Shown here: positions 31,468-42,677 of the stretch, one piece after another | How the letters are laid out: the number at the start of each line of letters is the position of its first letter | Position numbering within the stretch: the stretch's first letter is position 1 | NCBI RefSeq assembly: GCF_028009165.1 | Contig: NC_079241.1 | Coordinates: 2,790,001 to 2,854,000 of the forward strand | DNA: 64,000 bases | Direction of reading: 5' to 3' | Origin: Akanthomyces muscarius | Lineage: Eukaryota > Ascomycota > Sordariomycetes > Hypocreales > Cordycipitaceae | The notes under the pieces: generated by a model | What the model saw: the letters and a program-made list of their open reading frames with translations, nothing else | What the model was told of the DNA's origin: nothing | The model's database searches: none | Made by a program: the position numbers and the translations under genes

Positions 31468-34400
31468 ATGTCACCACCTCGTTCGCCCCATTATATCCCT
31501 GTTGGCTGCATCGGCGTCTCAAGATCTGACATCGACGTGGAGGATGCGGTATGGCAGATCAACGACTCTACCTGGAAATCTTTTGTGTGCCAAGAGAAGG
31601 CAACCACAGGCAAACCACTTGATGCGGCGCGAAACGTGGACCACGACTCGTTGCTCCAAGAGGCCTTGCTTAGGTCCGCTGCCGCAAAGGCGTGCGCGCC
31701 GCTGTTTCAGGCCCGTTGGGTGCAACTCGAATTTAGAATCTTCCCTGAATTTGATGACACGGCAGTTTTGAGAGTTTACATCCTTGCTGATGATGTCCTG
31801 AGAGGCTCTGTTAGCCGGAGTCAAGGGAGCCTATTCAAGGCTCGCGGCCGCATTCTGGGACAAGTCGATTGCTCTGCTCGAGCTTGGTCAGGAGTCGAAG
31901 CTCCTCATCCTTTCAGGAGGAGTCCTTTTGTGCTCAAGTCAACGGACAGAGACGAAACCTCGTTACTGGAACTGTTCAATAATATTCCTTCGCCAGCGCC
32001 AGACAACTCTGTCATTACCGACCCGTTCCTCAAGAAAGTCGCAGCAGACGTTCTAAAAGGCAAAATAGCTGGTCTCAAATCCGAGCTGCTTCCGTACCAA
32101 AAACGATCAATAGCACTTATGATACAGAAAGAAATGTATCCCGGCCAGGTACTTGATCCACGACTTCTACATTTACACGACCGAGATGGCCATTCTTGGT
32201 ATTTGGATCCCTTCGCAGGAGGCGTCTTTAGAGACGCGAGACATTATGATGGCGTGTCCGGAGGAATTCTAGCCGAAGAGATGGGAACGGGGAAAACAAT
32301 CATGTGCCTTGCGCTTCTGTTAGCCACGCGAAGCTTCCCTGCTGAAGCGCCCGAGTTCTTCTGGTCGTCCGCGACGCCGACGCGGAAATCTGTCGGGTCT
32401 CTGATGGACATGGCAGCATCGTGCGCGACTCGAAACTCGCAGCCCTGGAGAAGCTATTATGGATACACCAAAAAGAAGGACTACGACAAAACATCAATCG
32501 CTTCCGCGATCCAACGCAATCATGGTTCCTATCTCCTCCCTGGTGCGGAACCGAGAAGATGCGGGCGAGTCGGAAGCAATTATGTGCCCGTGAAGAGGAA
32601 AATTTACCTCAGCAGCACCAGCTTGGTCGTTGTTCCTAACAACTTGCTTTCACAATGGAGGCAAGAGATTAGCAAGCACACGGAAGACCTCGAGGTCCTT
32701 GTGCTGGCGAAGAACGATGCCATTCCAGCAGTTGAAGCGCTGCTAGCATACGACGTTCTCCTGTTCTCACAATCACGCTTTGAGAAGCTGTTCAAGATTG
32801 AGAACATTTCCGAGACACCCCTCGCTTCGATACACTTTAAACGCTGTATAGTCGACGAGGGCCATATTCTAGGCAATTCAAAAATGAACTCTAAAAGTTC
32901 CCTATTACGAGGTTTAGATGCGCTGCAATTCAGCTCGCGGTGGATCGTGACTGGAACACCATCTCGTGGTCTATACGGAACTGGTAACCAAGCATCTAAC
33001 GATAGCACCGAAAACTCTGTGAATGGTTCTCCTGGGGAGAAGAATGTCCCGTCATTAGTGGATCGATCCTCGAGGGAACAAGAACGGAAAGATCTCGAAA
33101 AGTTGGGATCCATCGCAGCACTGTATCTGAAAGCACGTCCATGGGCCAATTCGGCTTTAGAGATTGAAGATACTCTGGCAAAGTGGACAAATTATCTCGT
33201 GCCACCAAAAAATGGACCTGGACGGGCCGGGCGCTGGGATTGCCTCAAATTGACAATCAACTCGCTCATTGTACGCCATCAGCTACACGAGGTACTTGAC
33301 CAGCTGCCGCCGGTGGACGAAAAGATCGTGTTGCTTGATGGGTCTTATCAGGATATGTTATCGCTTAACATTTTTGCCATGATGATTATTTTCAACGCGG
33401 TCCAGTCGCAGCGGACTGATCAAGATTACTTCTTTCACATCAAGCAACGAAAGAGTCTTCTGCAAATCGTCCACAACCTAAAGCAATCGAGCTTCTTTGG
33501 TGGATCCTTCTTCAGCGCCGAGGAGATCGCGAAATCTGTACAGACAGCAGAAGAGTTCTTGGACAAGAAAAAGGTTGAAACGAGTGTGGAAGATGAACAA
33601 CTTCTCAAAACGGCAATCAACTTTGGTCACCTCGTGCTGACAAGCACGCTCCGTGGGTTGAGTAACCGGTTCCATGAGATGCCAATCTGCGTTACCGGAT
33701 TTCCTGGAGGTGCTGGAAAGCACTGGTCGTTGGACGGGGAAACAGATGACCCCGTCTGCACATCTGCCAGCATGGTTATCGCGCTACAGAAATTGCTGTA
33801 TAAAACTGCTGGCAATCCCGAGGAGCTCAATTCTTTACTCAACGGCGGCTTGATTCAAGAAGGCATGCTTGAAAGAGCAAAAGCTCAAAGCGAAGCAGAA
33901 TTAACCGGAACAACAAAGAAGAAGGGTCAAAAATCAGAAACCTTGGCTGGCAACACAAAGCTGGGTGACGACAGCCCCAAGAAGACTCGATCTCATGGAA
34001 TCAACGGTGCAGAACCTGCGCCAGTGCTTGCCGGTGCGTCATTCTCGGCTGCCTTGGCTGAAACGAAACTCGTCTCAACGGTATCCGCGAAGCTTTCATA
34101 TTTAATTAATAGCATCGTGAAGCACCAAGACGATGAAAAGATCATTATCTTCTACGAAAACGAAAATGTTGCCTGGTACCTGGCTAGCATCCTAGATGTG
34201 CTGCAAATCCAACACCTCATCTACGCCAAAGGATTGTCTGTCGAGAGAAGGGCACAATACGTGAACACATTTCAGCACATCGAGACGTTCAGGGTTCTGC
34301 TTATGGATCTTTCGCAAGCTGCCTTTGGCCTGGACATGCGGGCAGCATCGCGGGTTTATTTCATAAACCCTGTGCTGAATCCACAAGTACAAAGCCAAGC

Positions 34401-34893
34401 CATTGCTCGAGTGCGACGCATCAGTCAGCACAGGGAGGTCTCGGTTGAGACGCTCGTGCTCAAAGACAGCATCGATGAGGTCATCCTGGATCGCAAAGAA
34501 CACATGACGCAGGCGGAGCATGGCAAAGCAAAGTCAATTCTAGATGTAACCTCGATCAACAACTGGATCAGAAATGCCAAGATTGTGCCTGTTGGAGATG
34601 CCGGCGACAGTCACGCTGCGCAGATGGCGCCGCTGGCGACACCTCTGTACGTGTTTCGCAAAGGATTCGGCCGTCTAGCCGACCCTGATGATGGCCTGAT
34701 CAAATACGAACCTATTACGTCTCAGGCCGCACTGGCGCTTCGAGCTGCGACACCGCCAGCGAGCGGTCACAAACGTAGACGAGACGAAAGTGACACGCGA
34801 GTGTCTTTCAAGGCCGATGTCGGCAACACAGAAACTATGGTGTCGCGGCCCGCACGACGTGTACGATTCACAGTAGACTCGAATTCGGACTGA
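31468..34893 (+). CDS. SNF2-family ATPase, Rad5-like but without RING
   Basis: Single exon, 1141 residues. SNF2 ATPases translocate on duplex DNA to remodel chromatin or regress forks. The N-lobe has ELLPYQKRSIALM (Q-motif region), Walker A EEMGTGKT (residues 270-277), VVVPNNLLSQWRQEI (motif Ia), a motif II variant DEGH (463-466) in place of DEAH/DEGH-type boxes, and TGTPSRG (motif III). The C-lobe has KIIIFYENE, LLMDLSQAAFGLDMRAASRVYFI (motif V) and QAIARVRRISQ (motif VI). This arrangement resembles Rad5/HLTF-type helicases, but the ~250-residue inter-lobe insert contains no CxxC pairs, so there is no RING ubiquitin-ligase domain, and no HIRAN domain is evident at the N-terminus. Basic C-terminal tail KRRRDE could be a nuclear signal. 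Precise role unknown; DNA repair or chromatin is the likely field. Confidence 0.87.
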   Translation: MSPPRSPHYIPVGCIGVSRSDIDVEDAVWQINDSTWKSFVCQEKATTGKPLDAARNVDHDSLLQEALLRSAAAKACAPLFQARWVQLEFRIFPEFDDTAVLRVYILADDVLRGSVSRSQGSLFKARGRILGQVDCSARAWSGVEAPHPFRRSPFVLKSTDRDETSLLELFNNIPSPAPDNSVITDPFLKKVAADVLKGKIAGLKSELLPYQKRSIALMIQKEMYPGQVLDPRLLHLHDRDGHSWYLDPFAGGVFRDARHYDGVSGGILAEEMGTGKTIMCLALLLATRSFPAEAPEFFWSSATPTRKSVGSLMDMAASCATRNSQPWRSYYGYTKKKDYDKTSIASAIQRNHGSYLLPGAEPRRCGRVGSNYVPVKRKIYLSSTSLVVVPNNLLSQWRQEISKHTEDLEVLVLAKNDAIPAVEALLAYDVLLFSQSRFEKLFKIENISETPLASIHFKRCIVDEGHILGNSKMNSKSSLLRGLDALQFSSRWIVTGTPSRGLYGTGNQASNDSTENSVNGSPGEKNVPSLVDRSSREQERKDLEKLGSIAALYLKARPWANSALEIEDTLAKWTNYLVPPKNGPGRAGRWDCLKLTINSLIVRHQLHEVLDQLPPVDEKIVLLDGSYQDMLSLNIFAMMIIFNAVQSQRTDQDYFFHIKQRKSLLQIVHNLKQSSFFGGSFFSAEEIAKSVQTAEEFLDKKKVETSVEDEQLLKTAINFGHLVLTSTLRGLSNRFHEMPICVTGFPGGAGKHWSLDGETDDPVCTSASMVIALQKLLYKTAGNPEELNSLLNGGLIQEGMLERAKAQSEAELTGTTKKKGQKSETLAGNTKLGDDSPKKTRSHGINGAEPAPVLAGASFSAALAETKLVSTVSAKLSYLINSIVKHQDDEKIIIFYENENVAWYLASILDVLQIQHLIYAKGLSVERRAQYVNTFQHIETFRVLLMDLSQAAFGLDMRAASRVYFINPVLNPQVQSQAIARVRRISQHREVSVETLVLKDSIDEVILDRKEHMTQAEHGKAKSILDVTSINNWIRNAKIVPVGDAGDSHAAQMAPLATPLYVFRKGFGRLADPDDGLIKYEPITSQAALALRAATPPASGHKRRRDESDTRVSFKADVGNTETMVSRPARRVRFTVDSNSD

Positions 34894-35360
34894 AGAAATG
34901 AGACGTGATGTATTATGGCGAGAATGGCTGTATGAACTTATTGATGCGCGCAAATTTGTATGAGTTTTGCATTATTTATGACGAGACAGAAACGAAATAC
35001 TGTGGTTCTTGCGTCAGACCCGTTGCGGAAGGGACTAGTCGTGCTGTCTGTTGGGCTACACACGATCTAGCCATTAGCTAATAATTACCGTTAGTCTTTT
35101 CGTCCAGCAGAACTGAGGGACGAATAGATTTGGCTCTGTTTTTTCGGTTGGCCCACAGCTTGAAGTCGAGCTGGAGATTGTCGGGTTGGCTGGCCTCCAC
35201 AAGCGGCGACGCGGGCCAAATGTTGGTGCCCCGCGATTGCGAAATAAAATCTACCCCGCCAAAATTTTCTCTCGCCCGTGCCGCTTCTCTTGCTTCTCTC
35301 TCTGTTGCGCAATTACCTTTATTTTCTTAGCTCCAGTCTAGGAAAATCATCACCCTCATC
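34894..35360. other. Intergenic, promoter of AICAR transformylase gene
   Basis: No gene seen. The last ~100 bp are pyrimidine-rich leader (CTTCTCTTGCTTCTCTCTC-like) before the ATG at 35361. Confidence 0.6.
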
Positions 35361-37285
35361 ATGGCCGGTGCTCAAAAGATTGCGATTGTCTCCGTCTACG
35401 ACAAGACGGGCCTTCTGGATCTTGCCAAGGGTCTGGTTGCTCAGAATGTCCGGATCCTCGCCTCTGGCGGCACCTCGCGCATGATTCGCGAGTCTGGCTT
35501 CCCCGTCGAGTATGTCCTCTTGGCACCTGGCAGTTATCGAAGAAGCTTTACGGCGGCCGTTCAAAAGCTAACACAAATTACAGGGACGTTTCTGCCATCA
35601 CCAAGGCTCCCGAAATGCTTGGCGGTCGTGTCAAGACCCTCCACCCTTCTGTCCACGCCGGTATTCTCGCACGCGACCTCGAGTCGGACGAAAAGGACCT
35701 CGCCGACCAGAACATCAACAAGGTCGACTATGTTGTCTGCAATCTGTACCCCTTCAAGGAGACTGTGGCCAAGGTCAACGTCAGCATCCCCGAGGCCGTC
35801 GAGGAGGTCGACATTGGCGGCGTCACGCTCATCCGTGCCGCGGCCAAGAACCACAAGCGCGTTACCATCCTCTCGGACCCCAACGACTACGCCGGCTTCC
35901 TCAAGGAGCTCGAGCAGGGCGAAATCACCGAGGCGAGCCGCAACGGCTACGCCCTCAAGGCCTTTGAGCACACGGCTGACTACGACACTGCCATCTCCGA
36001 CTTCTTCCGCAAAGAGTACGCCGGCAACGGCGACCAGTACCTGCCGCTCCGCTACGGCGCCAACCCGCATCAGAAGCCCGCCGCCGCCTTCACGACGGAC
36101 GGCAAGCTGCCCTTTAAGACTCTGAGCGGCGCCCCCGGCTACATTAACCTGCTCGACGCGCTCAACGCCTGGCCTCTCGTCAAGGAGCTCAAGGCCGCCA
36201 CCGGCAAGCCCGCGGCTGCCAGCTTCAAGCACGTCTCGCCGGCCGGCGCCGCCATCGGTCTACCCCTCAGCGAGGACGAGCGCAAGGTCTACATGGTCGC
36301 CGACATTCCCGGCATCGAGACGTCCGGCCTGGCCCAGGCTTACGCCCGCGCCCGCGGCGCCGACCGCATGAGCAGCTTCGGCGACGTCATTGCCCTCTCC
36401 GACATTGTCGACGTGCCCACTGCGAGCATCATCTCCAAGGAGGTCTCCGACGGCGTCATCGCGCCCGGCTACGAGGACGCCGCGCTCGAGCTCCTCAAGA
36501 AGAAGAAGGGCGGCAAGTACCTCGTCCTGCAGATTGACCCCGACTACAACCCAGGCCCGACCGAGACGCGCACCGTCTACGGCATCAACCTGCAGCAGCA
36601 CCGCAACGACGTTGAGATTTCGGCCGCCAAAAGCTTCAACTCGATCCTCACCCCCAAGGACGGCGCGCCGCTACCCGAGAACGCCGCGCGCGACCTCGCC
36701 ATCGCTACCATCACGCTCAAGTACACGCAGAGCAACTCGGTCTGCTACGCCTTCAACGGCCAGGTCATCGGCCTCGGCGCGGGTCAGCAGTCCCGCATCC
36801 ACTGCACCCGCCTCGCCGGCGACAAGGCTGACAACTGGTGGATGCGCTTCCACAGCCGCGTGCTGGGCATCAAGTGGAAGAAGGGCGCCAAGCGGCCCGA
36901 CAAGTCCAACGCCATCGACCTGCTCGTCAGTGGCCAGCTCCCCAAGGACGGCGCCGAGCGCGAGGCCTTCGAGGCCATCTTTGAGGAGGTCCCTGCTGCG
37001 TTTACCGCGGAGGAGCGCGAGGCTTGGATGAAGCAGCTGACTGGTGTTTCCGTCTCCAGCGACGCTTTCGTACGTTGGCCCTCCTTTAACGTCGTTTCAG
37101 CGTCTTTACTAACTCGGACTTTTTTCTAGTTCCCCTTTATCGACAACGTCTTCCGCGCTGCCCGCTCAGGCGTCAAGTATATTGCCGCTCCTACCGGCAG
37201 CCAGAACGACTCTGCCGTCTTCCAGACTGCCGAATCGCTGGGCATCACGTTTGTGGAGCAGAGCATCCGCCTCTTCCACCACTAA
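35361..37285 (+). CDS. ADE16: Bifunctional AICAR transformylase / IMP cyclohydrolase
   Basis: Three exons (35361-35509, 35584-37069, 37130-37285) encode 596 residues, the usual ATIC/PurH length. The enzyme performs the last two steps of de novo IMP synthesis in the cytosol: formyl transfer from 10-formyl-THF to AICAR, then ring closure. The N-terminal MGS-like cyclohydrolase domain (about 1-150) begins [20 protein letters not shown] and contains [14 protein letters not shown] and [16 protein letters not shown], restored only by splicing intron 1. The transformylase domain carries the catalytic Lys-His pair K265-H266 in [22 protein letters not shown] and the C-terminal [22 protein letters not shown] and [11 protein letters not shown] are all family hallmarks. 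Every expected motif is present. Yeast has two isozymes (Ade16/Ade17), and the symbol follows that convention. Confidence 0.97.
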
Positions 37286-38290
37286 ATGGCTGCATTTTAT
37301 TGGGATGGGAATGATTGCGAAGAAGTGATGTGTGCAAAATTAGACTACGTAAAATGAGCAAATTGGGCAGAATGAGTAAAAGGGAAAAGAAGGAGAAGAG
37401 GCTTTGGCTGCAACTGTTTACTTGAAAAGTGCAAGGCAGCTTTCTGCAGCTGCAGGCATCGATATCCCAGCAGGAAAGAATAAGCCGACCAAAACGGACT
37501 GGATATGATCAAACAATAGGTTCTCAGCGTAGCTGAAGAAATGATGAATTAACTTTGACTTTCCTTGTTGCTGTTCCCTGTTCTGCTATTGCGTGCTGAC
37601 AGAACTACGGTGTCGCAGCGGCACCAGCTTCCGTCGCTGTGCGTGGCAATGTTTCAGCCCCTTGGAAACCTGGTATGCCAAACACATATATCGACTTTTT
37701 TTTATTGTCAATCTTCTCTGACAAAAAAACGACCCGGGGTGCGACGGAATATTTAACAGCTTTGAGACACGGCAGCGCAAACACTGGGAGTCGAGGGCGT
37801 TTGCCCGGGGAGACGACGCAAGGGAGAATTGCTGTTGACTCCATCTGGCCCTCTGCACAAAGGGCAGCAACGCACTGGATTGTGCTAGCCTATAGTTTGC
37901 CATTTTAGCTTCAATGGTTCGTCGGCGTAAAGTAGACACAAGACAAACAAAAAAAAAATTAGTGTCAGCCTTTGTCTCTTGTAGCTGGCAACGGTGGCGG
38001 CCACGGTTTACTTCGTCGAGATGGCCAAAACCGAGCCCGTTGCCGCTGTATTCTGGAGGGTATCTTGATTGCACCCGGCTTCATTGTCCACAATTGTCGC
38101 CTTGGCTAGTTCTTTCCAAGCATCTTCTTTGATCCGAGCTACGAGATGCAGAATTTGCGGCTGCAGCACATCCTCTTGCCCCCGGCCGCCCAATTAGGCA
38201 ATCCCTGCCCCTTGATGTCTCTGCGCCGTCCCGTTCCCTGGCGACGGGAGAGCATGCTCGCACACCAACGGCCGCTGCTCCTTTTGTGCA

Positions 38291-38332
38291 TTTTTTTTTC
38301 TTTTCTTTTCTTTTCTTTTCTTTTTTTCTTTT
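38291..38332. repeat. TTTTC microsatellite
   Basis: Runs of T broken by single C at mostly five-base spacing over about 42 bp. Confidence 0.9.
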
Positions 38333-39600
38333 GCCCATGGTTCCCTTTAACGCCATGATTTTGGCAGCGAGTATCCTTGGCCGCATAGCGTCATCGTATC
38401 GAAATGCTGCATACCGCAATGTCTGTGCGAGAAACATGGTATTCTGGTCATGGCAAGCTTTGAAGCGCCAAGATAAATTGCGCGGGCTGATTATGTGGCG
38501 CTCTAAAGCCCATCACTACCGGTACCAGGACCCTGGGATTTGTGCCCATCTGTGCCATCCTTGTCTGTGGGTGAGGCAGCCCCTGTCGTGGGCATTTGCC
38601 AAGCAAAGATCGGCTCTGGCAGCCAAGTAGCCAAGCGGGCAAGGAACCCAACTGAATGAAATAAAATAAAAGAATGAGGCAGTGTAAAGTAAAGAAAACC
38701 AACTCTAAAGAAAAAGCACAAGTCAAAACTCAACATGAGCTTGAGTTGAGCTACGACATGAGGCCCTCTCTTTTCGACACAGCCCCTATCTTGCCTAACT
38801 CTCCTAGTCCAGGAATAAAACCCAAGGGTTCGCGCGCAAGACTAAACTGCCAATACCGATTCCGCCCATTCCTGGTCTGATCTAATGACCCCTCCGGCGG
38901 CTCCATATCCCACGTCACTGCCCCCCCTCTGGAGATGAAAGCAGGGGAAACAAAGGAGAAAGAAGCGGCCGCCCCCTCATCAGTTCCGCTGGAATCTCAG
39001 CCACCAATACCCAGAGAATAATGAAACCGCCCATCGCTATTATATACCCCTCCGATCTTTGACCGCGTGGGAAACAAACCGCTCGTGCCTCTGCCTCTGG
39101 TATGTATTGAACGGCAAGTAGAAAGCTGAACTGGACAGTTCTGTTGAGTTACCCACCAGCGGTGCCCGTCTTGTAAAAGGCGCAAGTGTCTTGGGGCCAA
39201 GGTTTGCCAATTATTAGTTTGCCGGTACTCAATTGACTTTCTACGGTGACTCTACCCGCGTTCTGGTCCGATGGTTTATTCTTAGGGGCTTGGGGCGTCC
39301 AACCTCCAGTTAGTTTGCCGCCCGCACAACCATCGCCCGCCTCTCCCCCGCGAAAAGGTGTCAAATTGCCCTGGCGACTGTCTCGTCTCTTCTCTTTTGG
39401 CACACGCGAGGAACGCAATGAAACCTATAGATTGTAGCCCTTTTTCATTCGTGTACATTGGCTAGCTGAACGATTAGACATCCCTCATTCTCCTCTTAAC
39501 CAGTGGTTTCCCCCTCGGGCCTTCAACCCTCCTCCCCCCTGCGACGCAGTAATTTCCCCTTTCATCACTGGACGCAAACCACCACAACCACGTGTAGCAG

Positions 39601-39710
39601 GTAGGCAAAGTCTTCTTTTACATGGGAGAAGGACTGTATTTGTTCTCTACAGACAGACTGTTGGCCTTTTTTTCCTTTCAATTCCTTCTCCTTCTTTCTC
39701 TTTATTATAG
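39601..39710 (+). other. Candidate 5'-UTR intron of the F-box gene
   Basis: A donor-like GTAGGC after GCAG (39601) and a strong pyrimidine tract ending TTATTATAG (39710) flank 110 nt that include the ATG of a 118-codon upstream open frame (39622-39978). Splicing would remove that upstream start. Confidence 0.35.
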
Positions 39711-40037
39711 TCGAGTTCTAGTTCAATTACCAATCTACAAGAGTTTGGCTTTTACTACGACAAGGACAACCGCAGCAAAGAAAGATTGGAGCCCATCGAA
39801 TCTATCAACAACAAGACGCCTCGACCACCCCAAGTCCTCGATTCTTGTTATTAGAGGTCGAAACCCCGGAACAGAGGAGCCACATCTCGGTGAAATCACA
39901 CATTCGGACCACACTTTACGGAGCACTTTTCTACCAAGCTTGCTGCTCAGCTGGCCACTTGCCACCCATTTATCCTAGTCGACGGCAAACTACAACTTTG
40001 AACCCTGCTTCCGCCCGCCCACCCCAGCGCCTGCAAA

Positions 40038-42677
40038 ATGAGCCCGACGCTGGCAGTGAGGCCCATGCACCCGCCAGCATTCGAGACGATCCCAGAGCTC
40101 GCCCCGGTCCTCGAGTACACCAGCGCCGGCGCTAACACGACCAATAATTACAATACAACCTCGCCGTCTTCCTCCTTTCCCAGAGGAGGCAGCACGTCGT
40201 CGTCGTCGTCGTCTTCATTACATCCCCAACCTACCCTTGAATATACACCTCTTGGGAGAGTCATCCCAAGACGTTCCTTTACAGCGCCGTCGCCGTCTAC
40301 TGCAGTTACGCGGTCGCAGCTCCCGCCGCTCAACACTGCGCTGCCGCCGCCCATCGCGGCCTATCCCATGTACCCGGGTCTGCAGACGACCCCGAGCAGC
40401 AGCACATCTAAATCGACGTCAACCAGCATGTCTTCCACAACCACCGCCATCATGAGCCGCAGAGGCCAGGAGCCAAAAGCCCTGAACCGTCCGCGCAAGA
40501 TATCTACATCGCACGCGCGCGACAGCTCCTCAGCGTCGGCACGATCATCGTCCTCTGAGACGTCGCAGCAGCAGCAGCAGCAGGGCATGTACTCGACAAC
40601 CCAGCAGCAGCAGCTGTACCAGCAACAGCAGCAATACCGAACACAGTACCAATCCCCAGCGTCTGCTGCTTCGCCCACGTCCACGGTCCCGCGGGCCAAG
40701 CGGAAGCAGTCCCTCGGCCGCGCTCCCGACGAACTCTTTGGCACGCTGCCCGGCGAGGTGCTCGAGGTCATCCTCGAGTGCCTCAAGGAGCTGCACCTCG
40801 ACCCGCGGAGCACCGCCACCAGCTGCGCGACGTGCTGGACGCGCGACCTGTGCAGCCTGAGCCTCGCCTCGCGGGCGTGGTCCCGCTCCGCCCGCCTGTC
40901 GCTGTACCAGGACGTGCAGATTCTCGGCGACGACTCGGCCGCGCACCGCAAGCGCTTCAAGATGGCACAGGGCTGCCGCATGACGCTCCTCCGACGCACG
41001 CTGCGATCCAACCACCGTCTGGCGGCGACGGTCCGCTCGCTCCGCCTCCCGACGCCCGTCGGCGAGACGTGCGAGACGACGCCGAGCAAGGCCGCCGGAG
41101 GACTGTCCCCCAGAGAAGTGTACGAGAACCGCGTGGCGTCGCTCGTCATGGCCTGTCCGAACCTGGAGGTCCTCGCGGGCCCGCTGGCCACGCATGATCA
41201 TGACGCGTTTAGCCGCATCACGCACGCCCTGTCCACGCGGACCAAGCTCAAGACTATGAACTGGCGCATCGCGGCAGCCGACGCGAGCACCTCGTCTGGC
41301 GGCGGCGGCGGCGCAGGAGGCTCGTCGCGCGACCCGGCCCGCCCTGGCTCCTCGTCGTGCGGAAGCAGCAGCGTCTTCTCCTCGGCGCTCGCGTCCATGC
41401 TGCCGCCGCCCCTCGACGCCGCGCAGGAGACTCGCTTCCTCGGGCACCACCGCGCGTGGGCCGCCCTCGCCAGCCTGTCCGTCCACTGCCAGCCGGGCGC
41501 GTCGCTCGCGCCCGCCACGCTGCTCCAGCGCACGCTCACCTGCCTCCCGTCGCTGCAGCACCTGCACCTGAGCTGCGTGCCCGCCAACGCCTTCGCCGAC
41601 GCCTCCCTCCTCGCGCTGCCCGCGCTGCGCTCCCTCACGCTCTCGCACGTGCCGGGCATCAGCTCCCGCGGGCTGTCGGCGTTTGCGACGCGCCCAAACA
41701 GCCGGTGCCTGCGCAGCCTGCAGCTGCGGCACACGCCGCTGACGTCGCTGCCCGCGCTTGCGCGGCTCCTCTCGCACCTGCCCTGCCTGACGTCGTTTGC
41801 CCTCGTGCAGGACTTTGCGCCGCTCATGCCCAGCGACGACGACGCGTTCGCGCTGTGGATGATGCCGTACCTCGCCAGCCGCACCGTGACGCGCCTGCAC
41901 TGGGACGTCGTGGCGCGGCAGCAGCACCGCCGCGGCGGCGGGTCCAGCGACGCAGACGACATCCTCGCGCGCAGCATCGCGGCCGGCGGGTTCCCTGCGC
42001 TGCGCACCCTCCGCGCGCCCAACGACCCCGACGGCCTGTTCCAGCAGCTCTGCCGCCCGCTCGAGGCCATTGCCTCGTCGGCGGACCGCATCTGGGCCAA
42101 CGGCGGGCGCTGCGGCAGCAGCCACAGTCGCGGCGCGAGCACCGGCAGCGGCGGCGGCGGTTTCGCGGGACTGAGCAAGCTTGGCGGCGGTGGCGGCGGC
42201 TTGCCCAAGTCAGCGACGGCGGCGTCGCTGCCGAGCTCCTCCTTTGCGGCCGCCCCGCCGCCCCACGGCACCGATCTCCGCGCCGCTCGTATCGCGGCGC
42301 AGGCCCGCCTCGACGACGCGCGGCCGCGCTTCCGCTTCCAGGTGCAGGTGCGCTCCGAGGAGGGCCACCTGGTCGACGAGTTCGGCCTCGGCGGCTTCGT
42401 CGGCACCGTCGGCAGCCCCATCGACTACTGGCTGCACCCCGACCTGGGCTCGTCCGACGCGGCCGGCGGCCTCGTCGACGTGCCCGACCTCGCGGCGCCC
42501 GGGGGCGAGGCCCTCCTCGTGGATGACGACGACGACAGCGGCGGCGGCGGTGGCAGGAGCGTCAGCGGCTGCACCGGGAGCTGGAACTGGCGCGAGGGCG
42601 TCGTGGCCGACAAGAGGGAAAAGGAAAAGTGGTGGCACACGGAGCGTGGGCGGTGGATTCGCCCGCGCCTCGACTGA
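40038..42677 (+). CDS. F-box protein with low-complexity arms and leucine-rich region
   Basis: Single exon, 879 residues, ATG in AAAATGAGC. F-box proteins recruit substrates to SCF (Skp1-cullin-F-box) ubiquitin ligases. Residues 1-225 are Ser/Thr/Gln-rich, with a CGT-coded Ser run and several Gln runs (CAG, near 40564-40640). The F-box lies around 233-290 (FGTLPGEVLEVILECLKEL, then LCSLSLASRAWSRSARLSLYQDV). A diverged leucine-rich segment follows (LPSLQHLHLSCVPANAF, LPALRSLTLSHVPGISS, LRSLQLRHTPLTSLPAL; about 495-590), typical of substrate-binding arms. Gly/Ser-rich linkers separate it from a C-terminal part ending WWHTERGRWIRPRLD. The substrate is unknown. Third-position GC is very high, which creates long spurious open frames on the opposite strand. 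Converges on the DUF8004-like gene (479 bp). Confidence 0.87.
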   Translation: MSPTLAVRPMHPPAFETIPELAPVLEYTSAGANTTNNYNTTSPSSSFPRGGSTSSSSSSSLHPQPTLEYTPLGRVIPRRSFTAPSPSTAVTRSQLPPLNTALPPPIAAYPMYPGLQTTPSSSTSKSTSTSMSSTTTAIMSRRGQEPKALNRPRKISTSHARDSSSASARSSSSETSQQQQQQGMYSTTQQQQLYQQQQQYRTQYQSPASAASPTSTVPRAKRKQSLGRAPDELFGTLPGEVLEVILECLKELHLDPRSTATSCATCWTRDLCSLSLASRAWSRSARLSLYQDVQILGDDSAAHRKRFKMAQGCRMTLLRRTLRSNHRLAATVRSLRLPTPVGETCETTPSKAAGGLSPREVYENRVASLVMACPNLEVLAGPLATHDHDAFSRITHALSTRTKLKTMNWRIAAADASTSSGGGGGAGGSSRDPARPGSSSCGSSSVFSSALASMLPPPLDAAQETRFLGHHRAWAALASLSVHCQPGASLAPATLLQRTLTCLPSLQHLHLSCVPANAFADASLLALPALRSLTLSHVPGISSRGLSAFATRPNSRCLRSLQLRHTPLTSLPALARLLSHLPCLTSFALVQDFAPLMPSDDDAFALWMMPYLASRTVTRLHWDVVARQQHRRGGGSSDADDILARSIAAGGFPALRTLRAPNDPDGLFQQLCRPLEAIASSADRIWANGGRCGSSHSRGASTGSGGGGFAGLSKLGGGGGGLPKSATAASLPSSSFAAAPPPHGTDLRAARIAAQARLDDARPRFRFQVQVRSEEGHLVDEFGLGGFVGTVGSPIDYWLHPDLGSSDAAGGLVDVPDLAAPGGEALLVDDDDDSGGGGGRSVSGCTGSWNWREGVVADKREKEKWWHTERGRWIRPRLD

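Larger units (their letters stand above)
37286..40037. other. Gene-poor interval and long leader of F-box gene
   Basis: No gene is supported over 2.75 kb. It contains a TTTTC microsatellite (38291-38332). The last ~440 bp are a likely transcribed leader, with a candidate 5'-UTR intron at 39601-39710. Confidence 0.55.

Noticed and set aside
39157..39200. CPSCKRRKC peptide suggesting a zinc cluster
   Set aside because: Cysteine spacing does not fit Zn2Cys6 or another common finger, and stops follow quickly.
40545..42125. 526-codon minus-strand frame opposite the F-box gene
   Set aside because: Antisense shadow; Arg/Ala/Gly-rich translation with no domain.
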